A stretch of 64,000 nt of DNA from Rhodamnia argentea (lineage: Eukaryota > Streptophyta > Magnoliopsida > Myrtales > Myrtaceae): NCBI RefSeq assembly GCF_020921035.1, contig NC_063155.1, positions 10,215,001-10,279,000 on the forward strand. Reading direction: 5' to 3'. Shown here in pieces: positions 24,949 through 37,200 of this stretch (position 1 is the first letter of the stretch; each line of letters begins with the position of its first letter). The position numbers and the translations under genes are program-made. The notes under the pieces were generated by a model. That model had not been told where the DNA came from, made no database searches, and saw only the letters and a list, made by a program, of their open reading frames with translations.

Positions 24949-27900
24949 CTACAGATTAGCTGATCTGACAGATGCGGCCAGAACAAGTTCTCTCCTCAAG
25001 ATCTTCCCTGACGGAGATTTTGGGATGCTACTGATGAAAGCTACCCGCCGTATCTTCTTGTATGGAGCAACCTGCAACGAATACTCAAAAGTAATAATTT
25101 GGATCCACCAAAAAAGCTCTCAACTCTAGTTTAAAATTGGGGCTAAAATCCTATATTCGTGTGTATGCATTCCTAAAAACTGTCGGAAATACGGTTCCCA
25201 GGAGTCAAAACATTTGAACAAAAAGAACACCATCATTAGATGATCCAGAGGGTATGCTAGCACATACATATCAATAGCATGCACAGATTAATGAGCAGAT
25301 GAACACATTGTATGCATGAGATGGAATGAGTGGAAGGTCCTGTGTCTGCTTTCAGTCCAACAGTTCTGCATAACTCCAAGAACATCCAAGTGGAGAGGAA
25401 GAGGCACTACTCAATGGGCTGTTACTTTTCTTATTTTTCCATCTCTATCGTAATAGACGGCATCAAGTGGAATCTGCTTCCTATCATGTTATGTAGCAGG
25501 AAAAAGACCCCGGATACCAAGTGTTGATTCTTTTGCAGCACAGAGCATAAGCTAGCAGCACCTCGGTGCAAATTAATGCAGGTATATACAGCATCTTAAA
25601 GACTAAAGGCACCCTTACTATAGGTTTAGAAACAGTCATCTCCCTGCTTTGTGGGAGAGAAAAGTGCAATCACTGAGTGGATTAAAAAATTACCTGTTTA
25701 GCAATGAAGTCCATAACCTGAGATTCAGTAATTTTGCTTCCAGGTTTTCTAACCACAAAAGCCATGGGAATCTGCCCTGCTTCTTCATCAGGATAACTGC
25801 TTCCGCATAATCACAAAACACAGAAAAAGTGGATCAACAAAAACAACATATCACTCCTGTGCAGTTAAGAAAAGGCAAGAAGACAAACAGTCTAGGAAAT
25901 ACTGATGAACTCGTTTTATAACAGAAATTTGACTGAAATGCCCATATATAACTGATGTATCATCCTCAATCAGCAATAGTCCCTTGAAAAATGCAGCGCA
26001 CATCCTACTAAGAGAAGCCACAAATTTTAAGGGTGTGGGAGAAGTTTGAGATAGAACCCAGCAATTCATACAAATCCACCAAGGATTTAAAAACTAAAAG
26101 GCGATAAGAGTTCTGACTCCTCCAGAATGTAATTTAAGCATCAACATCAACATCACCTTTATCCCAAACCAGTTGGGGTTGGCAATCGATGAATCCAAAA
26201 ATAAATCAAATAAAAGCAAGACCGATTGAGGGAAAAGAAATAATTATATAAAAATAAAAATAAAAATAAATAAATAAGAATATATAAAAATGTATAGGGA
26301 AAATGGACCAAAAAGGACAGTCTGGAATATAGGAATTTTGCCCTCTACAATGCTAATAGCTTTCCTCCACTCCATCCTAAGACAAACCGTACGCCAATCT
26401 ATTTCCCACTTCATTAAATCTTGTTCTACTACTTTTCCCGAGGTAAGTTTCGGTAGAATGTAATTTGAGTGATAAGAAGAAAAATTAAGCTAGTGAAGAT
26501 GCATACGGATTCACAGCAGCATCCGTTATATCAGGGTTGGAGTGAAGAAGATGTTCCAACTCAGCAGGAGCAACCTGAAAGATGCATGCGATGATCCATC
26601 ACCAGTTGACGAGAAAAGACAACAGAGCACAAGCCAAAAACCATCCAGGGAAAATGCCATGTCGAGCTAGTCACCTGATATCCCTTGTATTTAATCAACT
26701 CCTTCAGTCTGTCCACAATGAATAAGAACCCCTTGGAGTCAATATAACAAAGGTCACCAGTCCTCAACCAACCATCCGAGTCAATTGTCTCGGCAGTTGC
26801 CTTGTCATCCCCTACATAACCTGCAGCTCCAGTCACCTATTTTTAGCACAAATTCTAATGGGGGCATTTCAGATAGTTTCTATTCAATGGATTAATGAGC
26901 TCAATTATTTTTTATTGATAAAGGATAAACAATACTCGAAATGGAGTAAAAATACTCGCTGGCAATTATTATTTGCATAGCACCATGTATAATGCAGCTA
27001 CCTTTCCAGGAAGCAGTTTGAACTTCCTGTTCACAAGGGAACCTAGAATCTGGCCACCATAGATTCATTTACTATTATTTCCACAATGAATCAACCAATT
27101 GTACCAGTGTCGGCTGTTATAATTACTAATCCTCAGAATTTCGATCCACAATGACCAAAGGATGCAAAATGTCAAAAGGTGAAGTACACTGAACATTTGA
27201 CCAAAAAAAAAAAAAGTATACTGAACAATATACTGTTAAAGGAAGATGAGTCCAAAGAAGCAACAATGAAACACTGTAATGTATATAGAGTCCTGAGATC
27301 AACAGCAGATCAAGTAACATCCCACCTAGAGAAAGAGCCTTTTTGTTGCTACGCAAGATGCACGAAAATTGATGGAGAATCTTTGATCACAAGTGTCAAA
27401 CTAAAAGCAAAGGAAGGTGATATTTCCACACAGTTCAATAAAGCTCCTAATTATGGCCAATCCTTACCTTTCATGATAGTTGGGCCTCGCAGCCATAGCT
27501 CTCCTCTCTGACCAGGAGGCAGGGCCTCCCCAGTGGTAGGATCAACTATCTTTGCTTCCATATTTTCAGCTATGCGACCGACAGAACCATGGTGGTTTGC
27601 CTCATCAGGCCCCAACATCCTAGTTGCCCCGCCACAAGTCTCTGTCAGACCATATCCCTATTACACAATGAGGGTTTCGACCCTTTGAGATAGAAATCTG
27701 AGTAAATATTAACGTTGAGTGTCTTTGTCTTCAAACGTTGATCATCTTAACTCAAATATCAGCAGAGCCGAAACAGAAGTTTGATAGTTTCCCAGACTAG
27801 TAGGCACAGGCAGCCATTTGCTAGTAGTTGAAAAAGTACCAGATGAGATTTCTTTGTTTGACAGAGGAGTAGAAGTTAGAGCTTAATAAACTAGTTATTG

Positions 27901-29751
27901 CTTAAAGGAATCGTTTGAACCCATGTGTTCCGATCAGTACATTATGTTACTTTCAGCCAATCGTTGGAATTACTAGAAATAAGTTGAAGAACACTACGGT
28001 TATATCTACAATGATCCAAACCTGACCACGGGGGCTTGGGTTCCAAACGAAGCAACCAAACTCGCCAACTTGGTTAGACAGTTTTATAAATTTCGGGTGT
28101 CGAACTCAACCACATTCCATTGGACTCAGGATCTAATAATGCACCACTTGCCGGTATGCCCGCTCCTAGGACCACAATGCAAGAGGAAGGTGCTCATGCC
28201 GGCCTCCACTCTCTCCAAAAAACAGCAGTCAAAGCTGACAAATATGGGAGACCTCTTCTTCTCCATTTATCACATGTAAAAGCACCATTTCATACTATTC
28301 AGCCTACGAATGTAGGCTCAAATTAAGAGAGGTCGCTGGTGCTGGGTCAATGTCTAAGCATTTCAAAACCAGGAATCACGAGAGTTCAAATTCAAAATTG
28401 AACACGTTGATCATTAGTTTAATCAGGCATCCGTCTCAGGGTTTGTTGCAGACTAATAGCGTTCGACCAGGTATTACTTTATTAGATTAGTCAAAAAGCC
28501 AGTAGACGACAATGGGGTGTTACCAAAATGGGTCGACCAGCTCTAGAAGCCAATCATTTTCAAGGTAAACGGTGTCACACTGCCGGTCTGGATAAACAAC
28601 TAAGCGTTGACGAAAGCGTCTCAATTTTGATTTTCATTGACCGTACGGAATGTCCTGTCGGAGTTATTGTTCGCAGATATTAATGATAAATTAACCTGGC
28701 CAATCTCCACGTGGGGGAACCTGTGTCTGAACCGGTCAGCGACCTCCTTCCCGAGCGGGGCGCCGCCGCACCTTAGCGCCTGGAGCGAGCTCAGATCGTA
28801 CTTCCCCGTGATCTCCGACTTCACGAACGCCACGATCAGTGGCGGGGACACCGGCATGTACGTCACTCGGTACTTCTCGATCGCCCCTAACATCGCCACG
28901 AAATCGAACTTATCCATCAGGACCGCCGTCTGCCCGAGCGCGAACGCTCTGACCAGCATGAAGAACCCGAACACGTGGAACAGAGGCAGCGTGAAGAGGG
29001 ACACGGGGTGCGGCTCCGACTCGTCTCGCTCCCCCTGCAGGTGATAAAGCCCGGCGAGCAGCGCAATCAGATTGCGGTGAGTCAGCAGGACTCCTTTGAC
29101 TCTGCCCGTCGTGCCGGACGAGACCAGGATGGCCGCCGAATCGGACTGCTCGACCCGGTTCGGAGGCATGGCCTCCGCCGCGGGACCGTCGCCGCTCCAG
29201 CCGTACCCAGTCAGCATGGAATCGAACTTGGGCGAGTCGACGAGGACGGTGCCGCGCGGGACCCTAGGTAGCTTGGGAGCGATCTGGGAGGTGGAGAAGG
29301 CGATGACGGGCCGGCAGAGGCGGCACTGTTGGGCGATCTCGGAGGAAGAGCCGAGAGGATTGGCGGGGGAAATGACGACGCCGATAGAGAGGAGGGAGAA
29401 GTAGACGACGGGGACGTGCAAGGAGGGAGGGGCGAGGACGAAGGCGACGTCGCCCTTGGAGAGAGAGAAGCGGGACTGGAGGGAGAGGGCGAGGGAGCGG
29501 ACTCGGCGGAGGAAGTCGGGGTAGGAGAGGCGGTGGCCGGAAGGGGCGTCGGCGAGGAAGGTGGAGGAGGGGGAGGGGGAGGAGGAGGGGGGGAGGAGCG
29601 AGAGGGCGTAGTGGGAGATGGAGAGGGGTTGGGAGGGGGGAGGGAGAGGGACGTGGGGGCGGAGGCTGTGGAAGGTCTTGGTGGTGGAACAGTAGCCGCT
29701 GTCGGGGTCGACGGCGGAGGAGTCGCCGGAGGCGCTGGCTTGGTAGGCCAT
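24949..29751 (-). CDS. 4-coumarate:CoA ligase-like enzyme, unit 1 copy, 561 aa, six exons
   Basis: Exons on the minus strand: 29751-28696, 27657-27468, 26820-26675, 26574-26507, 25796-25694, 25071-24949. All are GT-AG and the total is 1,686 nt in frame. It is an ANL-superfamily adenylate-forming enzyme: a carboxylic acid is activated with ATP and transferred to CoA. Motifs are the P-loop [10 protein letters not shown] (211-220), CGGAPLG (329-335), GYGLTET (353-359), GELWLRG (404-410), GWLRTGDL (432-439), the hinge [15 protein letters not shown] (451-465) and PSGKILRR with catalytic Lys544. The opening [15 protein letters not shown] resembles clade-V 4CL-like proteins (4CLL9/OPC-8:0-CoA ligase relatives), which act in peroxisomes on fatty-acid or jasmonate precursors. 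This copy ends in SANL, not the canonical SKL, so targeting is open. The residue before the P-loop is Val here and Phe in the unit 2 copy. Substrate cannot be read from sequence; true 4CL activity is less likely. Confidence 0.9.
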
Positions 29752-29891
29752 GGGAATGGTGAAGGAGACGGGAAGAGGAGTGGGGATTGTGCTGGTTTTG
29801 GATTTGCTTCTCTTCTGTTCTGATGATGAACGTTGGACAGCCAGAAGAGTCTGTGGCGCGCGCGCGTTGAAGTTGAAATATCAAGTCTGTT

Positions 29892-29907
29892 ATCATGACG
29901 TCATGAT
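29892..29907. promoter_or_regulatory. 16-bp perfect palindrome with TGACGTCA core upstream of 4CL-like gene, unit 1
   Basis: ATCATGACGTCATGAT is self-complementary and centres on TGACGTCA, the CRE/C-box recognised by bZIP factors including the TGA class. It lies 141 nt upstream of the start codon and is unchanged in unit 2. Confidence 0.6.
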
Positions 29908-30279
29908 CTGGAAAAAGCCAAGCTGACCGTCCCACCAAGTCAGACCGTGGAACCGTCAGCGTCAACTATTAACCACAATTTTTCGCTGATCCGATTTTAA
30001 GATTTTGACAGCCTTATTTTTTATTTTTTTTTTGTTACTTTTATGTACTTTTATTGTAATCTAAAATTAGAAGACAAAATTATAAGAGAGCTCATATGCT
30101 CTATATATCCGCGTGATATAGTTATTAGCCAAAAGTCCACGTCTTACATGTACCATAGAACTTGGGACCGGACCGCCTGGCCACCAGTCCTATTTATTAG
30201 GACCGGGAATCGGACCCCTCCTTAAGAACCGGACTAACCCCTGCTGTTCGGTCCAATTTGCACACCCTTATATCTAGCT

Positions 30280-30713
30280 AATTTTAGCCGAAAATCACCG
30301 ATGTGGACGTTGGTTGTCCTACGTGGCACGATTGGTGCCGACGTAGATATTATTTTTATAATTTTTTTTATATTGCTCATTTGGTATTAATTTTTTTGAT
30401 TTTTTTTTTCTTCTTCTTTTTCTTTTTCTTTTCTTTGCTTTTTTATTACCGTGGCTCGGCGAGAGTCATCAACAGACCCTTACCATCCACGGGTGAGGGC
30501 CGACGACCCTCATGGCCGTCATCGGATGCGGGCGAGGGCTCGCCGGCCCTCAATAAAAAAAGAGTAAAGAAAAGAAAAAGAAAAAAAAGAAGAGAAAAAT
30601 ATTTAAAATATTGAAAAATTATAATAAAAAGATCTCCACGTCGCCGCTGGTCATCGTAGATCGTGCCACGTAGGATGATCGGCTTCTACGTCGGCGATCT
30701 TCGACCAAAATTA
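30280..30713. mobile_element. foldback/MITE-like element, unit 1 copy
   Basis: The two ends are inverted repeats. aattttagccgaaaatcacc at the left matches, with a few changes, the reverse complement of the right end. The inverted match includes the shared core tcctacgtggcacgat (left 30318-30333). The inversion continues inward through pyrimidine-rich (left) and purine-rich (right) tracts around a short GC-rich loop (30450-30560, gctcggcgagag ... gagggctcgccggccc). It has no coding capacity. A copy lies at the same place in unit 2, and a partial relative lies at 15270-15420. Confidence 0.6.
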
Positions 30714-30978
30714 TGACTCAACAAATGTAAAAAATTTAGGACTAAATTGACAGAATTAAAAAGTTTAAGACTGAATTGGTACCGATGCAAAAGGTTTATG
30801 GCATTTCTACGCTTTTTACCTAACGTTGTCTCCAGCATCTTTGCATGCAATAGGATTATTCAACGGTTTTACATGTGAACTCTAATTCTCACGTCCTGAC
30901 AATAAGCATTCAATTGTTAGCTTTCTGGCAAGGGTTGTAAATTCAGATCGTTCATCTCAATTTTCCCCCTTTCTTTCC

Positions 30979-31676
30979 TTTTGGCATTGCACAAATTTTC
31001 GATAAAACAACAAAAGCGATGAAAGTGTGAATCACACTTTAGATTTGTTTTTCATCAGAAAAATCCAAGTGAATCAAGACTAGTCATCAATGACAAACAC
31101 AAAATATTCATAACCAGAATTACATAAAATTGGACTTGTTTATACATCGGAATGAATTACAAATAAAAGAAAAGATGCACAATGACTAACATACTCAAAA
31201 GGCAATTGATGAGATTTGCCTACAAGACATGACTCACAAGATACCGACTAAGAACTAAAATTGCACACACTTTTCTATTTGGATGACTAAGACTAGCATG
31301 CCAACAAGTGAGTGAAGTAAAAGAAGCCACGCTAGGATGCAAATGAGATGATACCAAGGAGTTGAGAATCGAATAAAAATCACGAGAAGAATCAGCATGG
31401 AGGAGAACTTTCTTGGTTCGTTGGTCTTGCCAAGAAAAGGATGAACCATTAAATCAATAGTGCATGTATTTGTACAACAAAGTGAGTAATTGGAGAAGAT
31501 TGTGAGTAAGATTAGGGACATGATAGACATGAGATAACAACAAAGGTTGAGAATCAACATGTAAAAAAGCTTTACCAATTTGCTTAATAGGCAATAAGCA
31601 ACCATCACCAACCGAAAGTTTTGTCAAATAAAAAAAGGGTCTAGGATTTAGAATTTTACCAATGCCACTAGTCATG
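30979..31676 (-). mobile_element. truncated Copia retrotransposon, unit 2 copy, integrase-proximal piece
   Basis: Same antisense Copia fragment as in unit 1, covering the start of integrase, GAG-pre-integrase and part of the protease region (minus-strand frame 31675-31454). It is split from the remainder of the element by the CACTA insertion at 31677. Confidence 0.8.
31674..31676. other. left 3-bp target-site duplication (ATG) of CACTA element 1
   Basis: ATG at 31674-31676 is repeated at 46644-46646. The empty sites in units 1 (gtcacgtgtattg) and 3 (gtcatgtgtattg) hold it once. A 3-bp duplication is diagnostic for CACTA transposons. Confidence 0.92.
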
Positions 31677-31689
31677 CACTACAAAAAAA

Positions 31690-33200
31690 CAGGTATTTAG
31701 CCACGAAAAATTTGCGATGGAAAAAATTCGTCACTAATTTCCGACTACAATAGCAACAAAATGAAGATTCGTCTCTATTTACGACGATATTAGCGACGAA
31801 CAAATTCGTCGCTAATTAGCGACAGATATTGCGACGAAAAAAAATTCATCGCTAACTAGCCACGACAATAGCGACGAATTTTTTTTCCTCTCTAATTTGC
31901 GACGAAAATACCCACGAAAAAAGTTTTGTCTCTAATTTACGACGACTATAGCCACGAAAAATATTTCGTTGCTAATTTACGACGAAAATTGCAACAAAAA
32001 AATTTCGTCGCAAATTAGCGACGTAAACAGCCATGAAAAGGCTATTGGTCGCTATTTTCTTTGCAACGAAAATAGGTTCGTCGCCAACTAGCGACGAAAA
32101 GGCCACGTTTTCGTCGCTAATTAGCGACGCAATTTTCCGGTCATCGCTAATTAGAACTATCAATAAAAATAACAAAGAAAATATTGAAATTAGCGACGAA
32201 ATGTATTATTCGTCACTAATACGATAGAAATAAAAATAAAAAAGAAAATGTTCAATTTAGTGACAAATTCACTTTTTCATCGCTACTTTAGCGACGAAAT
32301 TTGTTTTTTTGTCGCTAATAAGATATAATAACAATTAAAATAAAAAAATTATTAGCGACGAGCAATGCTTGTCATTGCTAATTAGTGACGAACACCTATT
32401 TCGTCACTAATTAGCAACCACCACGTTTTTTGTCGCAAATTCAATTCTTAAAACTTAGCAACGAAAATATCTTTTCGTCACTAATTAGCGACAAATATTT
32501 ATTTCGTGGCAAAATTAGCAATATGAATAAAAATAAGAAAGAAAATATTAAAATTAGCGACGAATCTCATTATTCGTCGCTAATTTTATAGAAATATAAA
32601 TAAAAAGAAAATATTCAAATTAGTGACAAAATAAGTGATTCGTCGCTAAATTAGGGACGGATATTTTTTTTCGTGGCTAATTTAGAGAGGAACTTCATGT
32701 TTCGTTGCTGATTGGCTACTTAGCACTTAGCGACGAACTTCATGTTGCGTCGCTAATTAGCGACGAATATCATGTTTCGTTGCTAGTTAGCGACGACAAT
32801 CTTTTTCGTTGCAAATTGGCTAGTTAGATGTTAGTGACGAATCACATGTTTCGTTGCTAATTAGCAACGAAATTCGTTTTTGTCGCTAAATTAGCGACGA
32901 ACACATTTTTTGTCACTAAATTTGTTTCGCTAAATTAGCACTATGAATAATTTAAAAAAAAAATTACTGAAATTAGCGACGAATGTGATATGTTGTCGCT
33001 AAATTGGCGATTAAAAGTGTTGTGCGTCGCTAAGTTAGCGACGTACAATGTGTTTCGTCGCTAAATTAGCGACGAAAGGTTTTGTGCGTCGCTAAAGCCA
33101 CCGACGGTTTGACGTCGCTAATTTAAACTTTCGTGGCTAAGTTCGTGGCTAAATCGTGTAACATGTTTTTGTCGCTAAATTCGTGGCTGAGTAGAATTTC
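31690..33200. repeat. left subterminal repeat field of CACTA element 1
   Basis: Dozens of copies of GCGACGAA and its complement TTCGTCGC occur, often as near-palindromes TTCGTCGCTAATTAGCGACG, with AT-rich spacers. In En/Spm elements such subterminal motifs bind the TNPA protein. The palindromic arrangement puts sites in both orientations. No gene lies here. Confidence 0.88.
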
Positions 33201-33359
33201 GTCCTTTAAAATGACGCGACCTTGTGTCCCCGCACTCTTCTCTTTCGCCCGCTCTCCTCTCTTCTCTCCTCTGTTCTCCCTTCTGTTTTGCCTTCCGTCT
33301 CTCCTTTCTATTCTTGTATGCGTCTTACGGTAATCATAGAATAAATTGTTTTTTATTTC

Positions 33360-34130
33360 GCTATTTTGTTCTGTCAATTGCCACAAGTTACACGTATCTT
33401 AACTAATTTCTCTTTTTTAGGTACTTGTCCATTTGAATATCTCACAACCCAGGTGAACCTTCCAATTTTTATCAAATTAACCACTTTCCCCTACAAACAA
33501 TACAATCGGATACTTGGGTAAGTCTTCTTGACATTGTAACTTTTTTTTTTCAATTATAAAGTAAAAGTTAAGCTCATAGATTGAAATAAGTTATGGCGTC
33601 CGTATAAAAAAGTGTAGTAATGCACAATTAGCAGCGAAAATTTACGACATTATTCCGTTAGATTGTTCATATAGGGTTGCGGTGAACTTCGACGGTAGTT
33701 GGTGATGGAAGATGCCGTAGAATTAGCGACAAGAGTTCGGGTTCGTCCTTAAATAGCGACGACACTCGTTCTTCGTCGTAAATTAGCGACGACAGTAATA
33801 TTTTCGTCGCTAATTTCCGACGAAATAAATATTCGTCGCTAGTAGCGACGAACATGAAATGTCGTGGCTATTTGGCGACGAATGTCTTTGTTTCATCGTA
33901 AATTAGAATAAATTATGCAACGTTTACTTCACCATTATCTTCTATCAATTGCCATAAGTTTCTTGTGTAATTGATCGGTGAATCTTATGTAATTTTTCTT
34001 TTTTTAAGGTACATGTCCATTTGAAGGTCTCGCAATCCAAGTGAACATTGTAATTGTCATTAAATTGACCGCTTTGTATTATAAATATTTCAGTGAAATA
34101 CTTGGGTAAGTTTTCTTGATATGGTATTTT
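33360..34130 (+). repeat. direct duplication in the leader of the tnp2 gene
   Basis: The segment around 33405-33535 (ttaggtacttgtccatttga ... atacttgggtaagtcttc) recurs around 34005-34125 (aggtacatgtccatttgaag ... atacttgggtaagttttc). A small GCGACGAA repeat cluster (33720-33900) sits between the copies. Each copy ends in GGTAAGT, so they look like duplicated 5'-UTR exons with splice donors. A single counterpart lies in CACTA element 2 at 63620-63740. Confidence 0.65.
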
Positions 34131-34270
34131 TTTTTCAACTTGAAAGCATTTATTGTGTCACGGATAGAATTTTAATTTTGACGATTTTATGGTTTTTAAT
34201 AAGAATATTATATAGTAGATATGATATTTTTAATATTATAAGAGATTTTTTTAATATTTATACAGACACA

Positions 34271-37200
34271 ATGCAAAGAGACAGGGCTTGGATGTATAGT
34301 AAGAACTTACCTGGACGACGAGGATTGACTGATGAGTTTCGTGCTGGGTTGGAACAGTTTTTGAAATTTGCTAGTAGTAAATTTGAGTTCATGGATGGAA
34401 ATAAGTTAAGATGTCCGTGTAAAAGGTGCAGTAATAGTAAATTTCATGTGTGTGACAAAGTTAGAGAACATCTTTGTAGATTTGGGTTCACTCCGAGCTA
34501 TTATAATTGGACTTGCCATGGTGAACCATTCATATCCGACGAAGAATATCGAAGAAGTGATCAATTTTCAGTTGTGGAAGAATGTAGCTATTATAACCAA
34601 TTGAATCCATATCAAAGGATGGTGATTGATGCTGCTGGTCAAAATTTCGTTTCAGAATCGAACCATGCGAGTACTAGTTTTGCTTCTACATTTGAACAAG
34701 TTGGTACTAACTATGCATCACAATTGGAAGATGCGGGAGTAACAGGTTTTGATGAGAATGTACAAAACGAAACTTTTACATCTAATCCATTCTGGGAAGT
34801 GTTGGAAGCAGCAGATGAACCTTTATGGGCAGGTTGTGACAACCACACTAAGCTATCGGTGACCGCAAGACTGTTAAACATCAAGGCAGAGCATAATGTG
34901 TCCGAGAATTGCTTCAACTCTTTTGTTGACGTAATGCGGGAAGCAATGCCTCGTGATGACATCATGCCAAATGATTTTTATGACATGAAGAAGCTAGTGG
35001 ATAACTTAGGTCTTCCGGTTGTAAGGATTGATGTATGTAGTAGGGGTTGTATGTTATATTGGAGAGATGATACCGAGGTACAAGATTAGCAGGAGGCAGG
35101 GTCGTAATAAAAAGCGTAGACCATGTAAGCAATTGTTTTATTTGCCCTTAATCCCCAAATTGCAAAGGCTTTATGCGTCTCAAGCCACCGCTGAACACAT
35201 GACTTGGCATGCAAATTATGAAACCGATGAGGGTCTGATGTGTCATCCTTCGGATGCAGAGGCATGGAAACATTTTGATAGAACATACCCCGAGTTTGCG
35301 ATGGAGCCTCGAAACATCGGGTTAGGTCTCTGTGCTGATGGATTTGCCCCATTTGGAAAATCGGGAAAAAGTTATTCATGTTGGCCAATTATCTTAACTC
35401 CGTACAATCTTCCACCTGGTATGTGCATGAAGACACCTTACATGTTTTTGACATTGATCGTGCCCGGCCCGCAAAATCCGAAAAAGTTGATAGATGTTTA
35501 TATGCAACCATTGATTGCGGAGTTACGACAGCTATGGGATGAAAGTATTCTTACGTATGATATTTCCACCGATCAAACATTTATACTGAAGGCTGCACTT
35601 TTTTGGACGATAAATGACTTTCCAGCTTATGAGATGTTATCTGGATGGAGTACAGCTGGGATCTTAGGATGTCCGATATGTATGGAGAGATCAAAGTCAT
35701 TCAGATTAAAACATGGTAAGAATGCCGCTTATTTTGACTATCAGAGACAATTTTTGCCCATAAATCATACATTTCGAAGGAATAAGAAAGAGTTCACCAA
35801 GAATAGAATTGAAAGAACACCCCTACCATTGAGGTTGATTGGTGATCAAATTTGGGAGCGAGTGCATGACTTTCCGGCTGTTGTTGAAAACCCCCATGGC
35901 ACCACTATTGCGTACGGAAGCACACATAAGTGGACTAAGCGCAATATATTTTGGGATCTACCATATTGGAAGACCCATGTTATTCGTCATAATCTTGACG
36001 TCATGCATATAAAAAGAATGTTTTCGACAATGTCATAAATACCGTGATGGATGTCATTGGAAAAACGAAAAATAACTTGAATGCAAGAAAAGATATGAGA
36101 GTTATTTGTGATCGGCCAACACTAGATGTGGATGCAAATAGCAGGGGATCAAAACCAAAAGCGGTTTACACATTGGACGGGGAGCGTAAACGGGTGGTTT
36201 GTCAATGGCTGAAATCTATGCGATTTCACGATGGATACGCTTCGAACCTCGAGCGATGTGTTGATTTGAATGAATGTAAGTTAACAGGTATGAAGAGCCA
36301 TGATTGCCACATATTTATGGAAAGACTAATTCCAATAGCTTTGAAGGAACTTCTACCAAATTTTGTATGGGGCGCCATCACGGAGTTAAGTAATTTTCTT
36401 GATGATATTTGCTCGACAGTGTTAAATGTATCACACATGGAGAAGCTGGAGAGAGATATTCCAATCATTCTTTGTAACTTAGAAAGGATATTTCCTCCAT
36501 CGTTCTTTGATTCAATGGAGCATCTCTTAGTTCACTTGCCTTATGAGGCCAAAGTTGCGAGTCCCGTCCAATTTCATTGGATGTATCCATTTGAGAGGTA
36601 AAATAATTTTTTAACAATTTTGAAATTACGTTAGCACTTATTGTGTTATGAAGTACTTTTTCCTATTCCAACTAGATTCTTATATCATTTGAAGAGAAAA
36701 GCGAAGAACAAGGCATGTGTTGAAGCTTCAATTTGTAATGCATCTATTGTGGAGGAAGTGACAACATTTGCATCATATTATTTTGAGCCGCACATGCAGT
36801 GCAAGAGGCGGAGAGCAGGAAGAAATGATGAGGGGTCCATTGATCCCAATTGCAAATCATTCTCTATTTTCAATTATCTTGGTCGATCAAGCGGCGCATG
36901 TAAGTTTCGTTATTTAATAGATGAAGAATGGCGGGCAGCCCATACATATATTTTGCTGAACTGTCCATAAGTGGAGCCATACTTCGAGTAAGTGTACTTT
37001 TGCAATTATATTTATTGTATGTCAAACATTTGCTAATATATAAATGGTATTTGTTAATAGGATTTTTTGAACTTCATTGTATGGACTACCATCAAATGAG
37101 TTTCAATGTTTGTGTGATGAAGAATTTGCAGCATGGTTCAAAACATATGTAAGCTGCGTATGGACGCAAAACAAGTTATTCATATTTTATAAATCATTAT

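Larger units (their letters stand above)
17524..30978. repeat. tandem segmental duplication, unit 1 (13,455 bp)
   Basis: Sequence from TTTTGGCATTGCACAGATTT at 17524 recurs in the same order at 30979 and 59364. The unit contains an antisense Copia fragment (17524 to about 19910), a gene-poor stretch (19910-24948), a 4CL-like gene (24949-29751, -) and a foldback element (30280-30713). The unit lacks the CACTA insertion and so gives the empty-site reference. It differs from units 2 and 3 by a 47-bp deletion near 18807 and several small indels. Confidence 0.93.

Noticed and set aside
27000..27045. Possible extra exon in the 4CL-like gene between exons 2 and 3
   Set aside because: Its minus strand has splice-like borders, but exons 2 and 3 join in phase (IMKG then YVGDD) exactly as in the family, so no exon is needed there.
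29329..29823. 164-codon glycine/glutamate-rich + strand frame (also 57707-58249)
   Set aside because: It is the antisense shadow of 4CL-like exon 1, whose Ser/Pro-rich codons read as Gly/Glu on the other strand.
31690..33200. CRISPR-like appearance of regularly spaced short repeats
   Set aside because: Repeats are degenerate, occur in both orientations and lie next to CACTA termini in a plant genome. They are transposase-binding subterminal motifs, not a CRISPR array.
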